From Lotus japonicus (lineage: Eukaryota; Streptophyta; Magnoliopsida; Fabales; Fabaceae), in NCBI RefSeq assembly GCF_012489685.1, contig NC_080046.1, positions 23,081,038 through 23,145,037 of the forward strand: DNA of 64,000 nt, in the 5' to 3' direction. Below the pieces are notes generated by a model. The model saw only the letters and a list, made by a program, of their open reading frames with translations, was not told the DNA's origin and ran no database searches. This document shows, one piece after another, positions 45,676 to 54,486 of the stretch; the first letter of the stretch is position 1; each line of letters begins with the position of its first letter. A program made the position numbers and the translations under genes.

Positions 45676-45951
45676 TTAACTACCTGATGAAGCAGCAAAC
45701 ACAAATTTTTTTTTCCAGCCCTTAGCCTTGCAATGATTGTCCTGTAGAGAATTTTTTTCTAGTACCTCCATGTTGTAAACAAAGTAGAGCCCTGCAGTAT
45801 TGGCGGTTACCGCGTTTATAACATGATTGTATATTTCTCTTTGTTGCTCATTTAGTAATGAGTGACATCTTTCGTGCTTCTTTTCTCTAATAAGTGTGTT
45901 GTCCAATGTTTCTATTGCTGAGTTCTGGCAATGGAATTCCATCAAAATCAA
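45676..45951 (-). pseudogene. Helitron Pif1-like helicase remnant
   Basis: The minus-strand frame holds LLNEQQREIYNHVINAV, TAGLYFVYNMEVLEKNSLQ and FVFAASSGS. This is the Walker A neighbourhood of plant Helitron helicases (family pattern LNEEQR..YD.V...GG.FFVYGFGGTGKT...ASSGIA). The glycine-rich loop is destroyed (YNMEVLEKNS in its place) and the frame stops directly after SSGS. It is colinear with Helitron C (minus), supporting that element's orientation and former autonomy. The Rep/HUH nuclease region is missing. Confidence 0.85.
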
Positions 45952-46665
45952 TGAGATATTACTTACGATTCTTGATCAAAATCTTCTCAATTTCAATCAA
46001 CTAATGTTATAAAATATGACATACTTGCTGAAATAGCTAGTGACGGTTTCCATTTTTTTCTCACTTTGATGGAGTCGATATGTATGACTTAAGTGTGTGG
46101 GTGATTTGTTTATATAGAGATACACAATAGATGCATAGTTTAATTTAATCCATTGTATTTTTTTAATGTAGGTAGCTAAAAAGTCTTTAATTTTTTTTAT
46201 CAGTTTGGAAGTTGCAGTACTGCCATATAATTGTATAATGCAGGTTACGAAATCTGAGTGATTTCCTCAAGGAGGTAATTGTTAATATATGAATAGCCCG
46301 TCTCAGTTACAAAAATTGTTAAGAAATGGTTCACATCTTGTGTTCTAGAAATGTCCATCTTTTAATTAATAAGTTGAATAGCTTAGTTATTGAAGTTGTT
46401 ACGAAATGGTTCACCGTTCAAACATGTGTTCTAGAAATGCATCCTTTTAATAGCCTTTTATTACATAATGAAGGTTACGGCCTTTTAATAGTTTTTTTTT
46501 CATAATGCAAGTTATGGAAGCTGTTATGAAATACTAAGATGAATAGCCTTTTGTTCAACTTCATTGCTTAATGTAGCTTAAAAATACTTTATTGCTTAAT
46601 CTATTTAATACTAAGCTACTAAGCTCAAGTGAGCTTTACATATATATATAGATATATAATATAGA

Positions 46666-46903
46666 TTTATAAGAATTAAAGTTTATTTTAGTTTTTTATA
46701 AGAACAAGTTTTGAGTTTTTTTTATACATCGGAAATATAAATTACACCCGTTAGAGATTGATCCCTGGAACTCCCTCATCCAATCCACATGATCCCCTAG
46801 TTCTTACTTCTTACCACTTGAGCTATTTTCTGGGACAAACAAGTTTTGAGTCTGAGATGCATTAATTACTCTTTTTACAAGAATAGCCTTATTTAATTGA
46901 ACA
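46666..46903. other. Spacer between Helitrons A and B
   Basis: 238 bases with no gene. Both Helitrons point the same way and lie in tandem. Confidence 0.6.
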
Positions 46904-47474
46904 CTAGATATTATATCCGTGCGTTGCACGAGTTTACTTACAATATTTTTTAATATTATATAAAATTATTATAGTTTAAGTAAATAAAAAATAAAAGATT
47001 TTTTAATTATAAATATAAAAAAATTGTGTAAAGACATTTCAATTTGTTAGCATAGAAATAATTTTAACAATTAAATTTTTTATTTGCTTAATAATATGAA
47101 AAATTATTAATTTAATTTAAAATATTTAAATTACGTAAAGAATGTTAAGTAATAAGTGTTTAATGTCATGAAATAAGTTTTAATATCATTTTTTTTATAG
47201 TTTTAACCTGAAAAGTCATTTGCTGTGACATGTCAAGACCAAGAAAAATAAATTAATTTTAACTTTTAGGATTATAATAAGTGATAAATTAAATTATCTT
47301 TTGACAAAAAAATAGCCTAAAATATTATATTTTGAATTTAATTTTTTTTTCAACCTATTTGGTTTGCGAATGTTTTCTCACAGCCGATAGCCATGATACT
47401 AATCCCTTGAGACTCTACGATTACGTTAACTGTATAGGTCAGGCCTCTCACAACAAACATTTAATTCAACTTTG

Positions 47475-50368
47475 GCTTAATTGCACTTTTGGTCCCCGAA
47501 CTTTAGCCTTCTTGCGAAAATCGTTCCTAAACTTTAAAATTAGAAAAAAACGTACCTAACGTTTACACCCGGTTGCAAAATTGGTTTTCCGTCCAATTCC
47601 ATCAAAAAACTAACGGAATATTCCTCAAAAAATTAATTAAAAAAATTAAAATATCCCTCCTAGAAGGAAAAAAAACTTCAACTCCCAGACATCTTCATCT
47701 TCTCCAGTTTTAACTAGAAAGTCAATATTTTTCAAAGACTCAGATTGTTGAAGGAACCCAAAGCATTGAAATTTCAGCAAATAGGCATAACCCAGATCCA
47801 TTAAGGAGGAAGAGGAAGCAACACTCTCAACCCCAGAAAACGAATCTGCTTGTCTCTAGATCGAGCGATCCTCTCCTCCTTTTCCAAGCCCAGATCGCGA
47901 ACAAGAGCCCACTTGCTTGCAGATCGTGAACCGAAATCCTTCGATCTGTTGCAAACCAGAACGGGAATCAGAGAGATCTTTTTGTTCGGAACTTGCTTCC
48001 CACCAGAAATCAGAAACCCAGCCCCTTTCCATCTCAACTTCAACATTGATTGTTTTCGAAAGTTGCGATCTTTACCATTGTCTGCACGCGAGATTCGGGG
48101 AGAAGAAGAGAAAGTAGCACCGGAACCAAAGGGTATGAATCAGTAAAAATAAGAGGAGTATAACCTCTTGCCAGACGAAGAGAAATTTGAGAATTTGGAA
48201 ATTTTTATTTGCTGGTGTTGCTATTTTCTTTATTTTGATAATCTCTTCCTTCCGTGTTGTGATAATCTCATGAGTTGTGTCGCAACCAGGATTTGCGGCG
48301 GGACGACGCTACAAACATTAGAATTCAGAAGAGTCGCCACCAATGTTTTTTACAGAGGGAAAACATTAGAAAACCCATATGAATATAGTCTTCGAAACCA
48401 AAAACGGGTCCGGGAGTCAATTACGCGTAGGGAAGGTACTAGCACCCTAAGCGTCCGTTTATGAATGGTTACCCTAATTAACTGTGTGAAAGAAAATAGC
48501 TTTTTATTTATTCCACCCCAAGAAAATGATTTCGATAAAAAGATTAGTTTATATTTTATTAAGAAAAAAAGATTATTTACGAATTTGGCTTGACGGTTGT
48601 TGATGCCCGCTCCTACCTATCCCCAAAGTGTGATGGAGAATTCAAAGCCACGTAGTTCTTGTAATATTTTTAGATTGGTTTGTGTTTTTTATTTGAAAAG
48701 ATTTGATATATTAACATGTCTTATTTGTACAGAAAAGAGATCATTTTAAGTTGGTAGGTGTTTTTTATATACATAAGAAAGGACCAATTATTAACAAATT
48801 CATCACGTTGATTATTTGAAAAGGAAATTTAGGAGATTGAATTTTGATTAATTACAGGGGAGCAACGAAAACAAGTCAATGGCATCTAATATTTTTTGAG
48901 TATATTGTTTTTGAAGGAAAGAATCTAATCCTCCCCTTTTTTAAAAAGAAACCGAATCCTTGTGCTGGGAAAGAAAAACGTAAAAAAAAATAACATTCAC
49001 ACTGCAAAATCACCTTTAACCAGCCAAGAAAAAAACATTCGCTTTCTAATATTCACATAGAAGATAGCAGAGGTGATACTCGGGTTTGAAACAAAGAAAA
49101 AAACAAATCCATTACCTTCCAGCATCCAAATAATTCACGATAGAGGAGAGGGGAAAATAATTTCCTTTCTATCACAAACAGATCAAACAGATACATCAGT
49201 TGGCAAAGGGGAACATATAGTGCATATAAAACATGGAGCTTTGTAAATAACAGGTATTAGTAATAACATGTTATCTAATAAAGAGGAGTCAAACCTTTTC
49301 AATCACCACCTGAGGACCTTGCTACTGGAGATTCACCCTCACACTCACACTCGCACTCTTATGAGTTGCAGTTCAAAGATGGAACTACAACTCAGAAGTG
49401 AACACTCAGTTTTTTTCACACTCTCTTTCTGCCTCTCTCAACCTGATCTCACCACCAAAACCCCCTCTCTATTTATAGCTGCAGGTTTAGGGTTTCTTTC
49501 TCACCACTCCTAGAATATTCTTAGGAATCATTCTTCACCCTTCTTGGAGAGAAAGAAAAGTCCATATAGAACAATCTAGTTTATTTTTTGTATTTAATAT
49601 TTATTTTCGTATTTATTTATTTAATTAATATTATAATTCTGAAATCATTTAAATAATTATTATTAATATAATTTTGAGTGCTATTTTTTATATTGACTTA
49701 ATTTTATTAAAAGTAGGACAAAATTAGGTGTTCACAAGTTGATGTAATATTGGAACTATATTGCTAATAGCGTGGTTAATGAGAAGAAAATCAAATCGTT
49801 AAGGTGTGTTTTGTGTGATTGTGAATGAGATTTTGGTTTGTGATGTTTCAAAAAGGAGATGAAGATAAATGTTATTGTTTATGGGTTTTTGATTAAAAAA
49901 AAAGATGATGAAGATGACGAAGGAAGAGTCATGTTGTGTTGTGTTTTGGGTTTAATCTGAAATTTTTCTGGGTTTGAAATGGGTAAATGGAGTAAAGGGA
50001 AATGCAGATTTGGAGAAACTGGTTCTAGTGTTTGTGATCATTTTCAATTGATGGTTGATTTGAGATCTGAAATTGATGTTTGGGGTGGGGTTGGTGATTT
50101 TTTGGTTTGCTTCTGGGTTTTCTAGAGAAGAATATGAAGATGATGATGAAGGTTCTTTGAAGAAGATGAACATTCATCAATTTCTAGGTTTTTTTGTTTT
50201 ATTTTCTTATTTTTTATTAATTTTTATCCCAGAATTCGTTAAATATTGGATGGAATTGGACGGAAAACCAATTTTGCAACCGGGTGTAAACGTTAGGGAC
50301 ATTTTTTGCTAATTTTAAAGTTTAGGGACGATTTTCGCAGGAAGGCTAAAGTTTAGGGGCAATTAAGC
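47475..50368. mobile_element. MULE-like TIR element in Helitron B
   Basis: Inverted termini at 47475-47603 and 50249-50368 share GCTTAATTGC at the tip, then AACTTTAGCCTTC, TTGCAACCGGGTGTAAACG and GACGGAAAACCAATTTTG inverted. The left arm has about nine extra bases near the tip. I see no target duplication. Its interior, outside the solo LTR, is about 1.2 kb of mixed sequence. The stretch 47800-48170 is richer in codable sequence on both strands and may be a captured host fragment, but no domain is recognised. Confidence 0.75.
48278..49736 (+). mobile_element. Ogre/Tat-like solo LTR
   Basis: 1459 bp starting TGTCGCAACCAGGATTTGCG and ending GGTGTTCACA, with a perfect 5-bp target duplication AGTTG at 48273-48277 and 49737-49741. 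Near its start are GAGTCGCCACCAATG, AAACGGGTCCGGGAGTC and TTACGCGTAGGGAAGGTA, phrases I associate with Ogre/Tat gypsy LTRs of legumes. No internal region is present, so it arose by LTR-LTR recombination. The frames it contains (such as 48168-48464) are not genes. Confidence 0.88.
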
Positions 50369-51129
50369 ATTTTTACTAATATATCATATATCAAAAAATG
50401 TATTTAAATATTTTTTTCAATAATGCACATATATGTTATAGTTAATATTAAATACCTTTTAGCGACATTTTTCAATTTTAAAATATTTTATCCATCTTAT
50501 TTATTTTATTCAATAATTTTAATTTTTAATATTTGTCAAATGCAAAACTTAAAGATAATTTCAGTGTTTTTTTAAAATTCAATTTTAAGTTGATGAATGT
50601 TTTATTTAATGTAAGTAGTTCAATATTTTTGACAATACAATTTTTTTTTTCAGTTTTTAATTATTTTGTAATATACTATTACAAAGAAAAATTTATTATT
50701 TCTTACAAAGAAAATTTATTTATTTTTGGTAAAAAAGAAAATTTATTTTAATACAAATGTATGAGAGTTTTATGGTTTAATGTATTTAAATGGAAAGCTC
50801 AAGTCTCCTTTATATATAAATAGAAAATTTATAATTTTAAAACTATTTTATATAAAGTATTTGTTAATATATATAATCTTCTTATTGAATTTAATTTTTA
50901 ATATTCGTCAAATACAAAACTCAAGTAAATTTGAAGTTTATGAATATTGTTATTTAATGTAAGTATTTGAATAACTTTTGATAAAATAAATTTTTTCAAT
51001 TTTAATTTTATTATGGTTTAATTTATTTATCACAAAGTTTTTTTTTTTTTTTTTTATTTAGAAGCTTTTAATACAATGCAACACTTGAGTTTTTCTTATG
51101 TATTTAATGCTAAAACTCAAGTGTGCTTT

Positions 51130-51130
<1 letters not shown>

Positions 51131-51169
<39 letters not shown>
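51131..51169. repeat. (CA)n/(TA)n microsatellite at Helitron B 5' end
   Basis: A CACACACA run passes into about 15 TA units. It is an expansion of the TATATA tract found at the 5' ends of all three Helitrons. Confidence 0.9.
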
Positions 51170-51171
<2 letters not shown>

Positions 51172-51253
51172 GATAACTCTTTTCTCTCTCCTAAGCATTA
51201 ATGATGCATATAAATTAAGAAAAATGAGGTAAGGAAAATTTGGAAGTTCAATA

Positions 51254-51870
51254 CTCCCTCCGTTCCAAAATGGTTGCTGATTAAGGTAATTCACATAGTT
51301 TGAAAGCTCATTAATTGACATAAAATTTGATTGAAACACCCTTATTTAAAGTTGAGTTATATAAAGAGAGAGAATGATAACATTAGTTAATTGATTGAAG
51401 AGAATTGTGATTGATAAAAATCAGAGGTTATAGGTGAGATATATAATACTCCCTCCGTTCTAGAAAGTTTGTTGTTTTGCACCATTTTTCAATATCCCAA
51501 AATGTTTGTTGTTTTAAAAAACCAATGCATTTTTTGCTAATTTTTTCCACCTATACCCTCATTTAATACATTTTCTCTCACTTATCACCTTTCATATTAA
51601 CCAACCACAAGTCTTCTCTATTAATTACATTCTTCTCTATCTAAGTATAATTTAATAGTTGCACATCATACTAGTAAAATTAAATAAGAGCAATCTAGTC
51701 AAATTATACTATCAATAATTGTTTTCTTACTCTTTGTGCCACAACCTTAAACTACAAACTTTCTGGAACGGAAGGAGTATTAAATGAGAATGTATATGGA
51801 AAAAGTTGTAACAAATAGTCTTGAATTTTTAAAACAACAATCATTTTGAAAAATATATGAAAAGTTAAAA
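51254..51870. mobile_element. Outer Stowaway-like MITE, interrupted
   Basis: It starts TA|CTCCCTCCGTTCCAAAATGG. Near 51836-51895 the inverted phrase ACAACAATCATTTTGAAA occurs twice, as if marking its degraded right end. Its right terminal GGAG/TA is not intact. The MITE at 51449-51777 is inserted inside it. Confidence 0.5.
51449..51777. mobile_element. Stowaway MITE upstream of TIR-NBS gene
   Basis: 329 bp with termini CTCCCTCCGTTCTAGAAAG and CTTTCTGGAACGGAAGGAG, flanked by TA at 51447-51448 and 51778-51779. It ends 208 bp before the start codon of the TIR-NBS gene, so it may lie in that gene's promoter. Confidence 0.9.
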
Positions 51871-51985
51871 CAACAATCATAATCATTTTGAAACATAATA
51901 ACAAGCAGTGTAATTACACCAGTTCTCTACAATTGCAATTTTAGTTGACTTTAGAGACCCTGTACTTCATATTCCACACCCATAC

Positions 51986-54486
51986 ATGGCTGTGCCACTA
52001 TCATCATCATCATCATCATCATCATCTTCCTCTACTTTATTCACCTATGATGTGTTCATAAGCTTCAGAGGCTATGATACTCGTCATGGTTTCACTGGTA
52101 ATCTCTACAAAGCTCTTTGTGACAAGGGAATCCGCACCTTCTTTGATGATAAAGAGCTGGAGAGAGGGGAAGAAATCACACCAGTACTTGTCAAAGCCAT
52201 TGCTGAGTCCAGGATTGCTATCCCTGTATTCTCAGCAAGCTATGCTTCTACTTCCTTTGGCTTGGACGAACTTGTCACCATCATTGACCGCATTAAGAAC
52301 CAAGGTCGGTTGGTCTTGCCTGTCTTTTATGATGTTGATCCTTCTAAGGTGAGACATCAAACTGGGAGTTACAAAGAAGATCTGGATAAGCATCAGGTGA
52401 AGTTTGAACAGAATAAGGAAAAGTTCACGGATAACATGGAGAGGTTGAAGAAATGGAAGACAGCTCTTAGCCAAGCAGCCAACTTGTCCGGCTATCATTT
52501 CAATCTTGGGTACCCAACTTTATTTACCTTCTTATATTTTGTCTGTTATATATATATCTTATAACAGTAGTAAATTTTCCCCAGTTGTCCTATTCCATAT
52601 TCTAGTACCTTCCAAGGTGGACTTTGATGAAATAAATATATACATAGTGATTATTTTCAAACTCATAATGAATCATAAGATTATGTGGGTTTCAAGGGAA
52701 ACTATTAGGTTTTCTATTCAACTCATCTTATAAATCCATATACCCCAACCAATGGAAGTACTAACCAAAAAAATCTAATAGTAGAATAATTTAGAGTGAA
52801 GAAATGCTTATTTATCTTGAACAAGTTATTTCATTGAATGGCACACACTTTGCATTAATGGATATTCTGCATTTAGTATCACTTCACATAAACTTCTCTG
52901 TTTTTGCAGGGATGGATATGAATATGAGTTTATTGGAAATATAGTTAAAGAAGTCTCCAATAAGATCAATCGTGTTCCCTTATTTGTTGCAAAATTTCCC
53001 GTTGGATTAGATTCTAAAGTGCTAGAAGTAATATCTCTTCTAGATGTTGCATCCGATGATGGGGTTTGCTTGGTAGGGGTTTACGGATTTGGAGGAGTTG
53101 GGAAAATAACACTTGCACGAGCAGTTTACAATTCCATTTTTGACAACTTTGAATGTTTATGTTTTCTTCATAATGTGAGAGAAAATTCAAGCAAATTGGA
53201 GCGTCTCCAAGAGAAGCTTCTTTCTAAGACAGTTGAACTTGCAATTGACATAGGAGATGTCAATGAAGGAATTCCAATAATAAAACAAAGGTTACAACGA
53301 AAGAAAGTTCTTTTGGTTCTTGATGATGTTGACCAATTGAAGCAGTTGCAGGCTATGGTTGGAGGAATTGATTGGTTCGGTCCAGGCAGCAGAGTTATCA
53401 TTACCACACGAGACAAAAATTTGCTAACAATCCATGAGATTGAAAGAACATATGAAGTAAATGTATTAAATGAGAAAGAAGCTCTTGATTTGTTGACCTT
53501 GAATGCTTTCAAAAAGAACAAAGTTGATTCAAGTTACAAGGACGTTATAAATCGTGCAGTAACTTATGCTTCTGGCCTTCCATTGGCTTTGGAAGTAATT
53601 GGTTCCAACTTGTTTGGAAAAAATATAGCAGCATGGAATAATACATTAAGTCGGTATGAAAGGATTCCGGATAAAGATATCCAACAGATACTAAAAGTGA
53701 ACTTTGATGCTTTGGAGGAGGAAGAAAAGAATGTTTTTCTTGACATTGCTTGTTGTTTCAAAGGGCATCCATTGGTTGAGGTTGAACATATACTCCATGC
53801 TCATCATGGTGAGTGTATGAAACCTCACATTGGAATATTGGTTGAAAAGTCTCTTGTAAAGATCAGTTCGAATGATGAAGTAACATTACATGACCTGATT
53901 GAAGACATGGGTAAAGAAATTGTTCGAATAGAATCAACAAAAGAGCCTGAGAAGCGTAGTAGGTTATGGAGCCATGAAGATATACTTCAAGTTTTAGAGG
54001 ATGAAACGGTAAATGGTTTGGTTTTTCATCTTTAAACTTGATTTATTGTTTTAGGCCATTATATGCTCTAGTTAGTAGTTATAATTGTTTATTACCCTTA
54101 ATAATAAGTGAAATTTTCTGTATATGCACGTTTAAGTCTTACATGTACTGTGCTTTATTTGTACATTGTGTTAAAAGGGAACCAGAGATATTGAAATCAT
54201 CTGCCTGGATTTTTCCTTGACGAGCGAAGAAGAAATAGAATGGAATGGAAAGGGCTTCGAGAATATGAAAAATCTCAGAACACTTATTATTAGAAATGCT
54301 CATTTTTCTAAAGCTCCCGAACATCTTCCAAATAGTTTCAGGGTATTGGAATGCGAAAGATATCCTTCAAAGTATTTACCATCTAACTTTCATGCGAAGA
54401 AACTTGCCATATGTAAGTTACCCAGATATTGCTTTGTTTTATCCAACTTGGCTGGGTTATTGAAGACAGCACCAAGGCAAGTGTAA
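51986..54486 (+). CDS. TIR-NB-ARC protein with altered Walker A and truncated LRR
   Basis: Exons 51986-52509, 52910-54008 and 54178-54486 join in phase to 643 residues. Exon phases and positions match the paralogue at 33203. A poly-Ser start is followed by the TIR (about 22-165): DVFISFRGYDTR, FFDDKELERGEEITP and GLDELV, so the catalytic Glu is present although the usual Cys is Gly. NB-ARC: the P-loop reads GFGGVGKITL, with Ile (ATA) at the Mg-coordinating Thr. Kinase 2 is VLLVLDDVD, RNBS-B GSRVIITTRDKN, GLPL as SGLPLALEV, RNBS-D NVFLDIACCFKG, and LHDLIEDMG at the MHD position. Exon 3 runs into a stop after LLKTAPRQV because the donor used by the paralogue here is changed; exon 4-like sequence follows uncoded at about 54594. 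Likely an immune-receptor relic or a TIR-dominant protein. Confidence 0.88.

Larger units (their letters stand above)
42659..46652 (-). mobile_element. Helitron C, 4.0 kb, with helicase remnant and captured ClpP fragment
   Basis: The minus-strand 3' end is CTAG at 42659-42662, followed by T. The hairpin is CCCGTGC-GTT-GCACGGG (42671-42687). The 5' end is TC at 46651-46652 after A, reading TCTATATATATATGTAAAGC and then TCACTTGAG, closely like Helitrons A and B. It sits inside the 5' terminus of Helitron A. Contents: a decayed Pif1-type helicase piece on the minus strand (45676-45951), a ClpP-like exon on + (43246-43402), a copia-LTR-like stretch (about 43980-44560) and A/T-rich filler. It is non-autonomous. 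Confidence 0.87.
39001..46665 (-). mobile_element. Helitron A, minus orientation, carrying nested insertions
   Basis: The 3' end on the minus strand is CTAG at 39001-39004, followed by host T and preceded by a hairpin with stem CTGTGCAAC/GTTGCACAG. The 5' end is TC at 46664-46665 after host A, reading TCTATATTATATATATATAT and then GTAAAACACACTTGAG once Helitron C is removed. Its own sequence (39005-39442, 41766-42658 and 46653-46665) aligns along its length with Helitron B, which confirms the borders. Nested inside are a poly(A)-tailed retro-insert (39443-40785), a hAT element (40794-41751) and Helitron C (42659-46652). It encodes no recognisable protein itself and is non-autonomous. Confidence 0.82.
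46904..51173 (-). mobile_element. Helitron B, minus orientation, carrying nested TIR element
   Basis: The 3' terminus is CTAG at 46904-46907, followed by T on the minus strand, with a hairpin around CGTGC-GTT-GCACG. The 5' terminus lies at about 51170-51173, where a TCTTCTATATAT start follows host A. Its sequence outside the insert (46908-47474 and 50369-51150) is colinear with Helitron A. It contains the unoccupied version (46904-47290) of the site used by the retro-insert in A. It is interrupted by the TIR element 47475-50368. No coding capacity. Confidence 0.8.

Noticed and set aside
48168..48464. 98-codon frame with Cys-rich segment
   Set aside because: It spans the border of the Ogre-like solo LTR, so it is a chimeric accidental frame.
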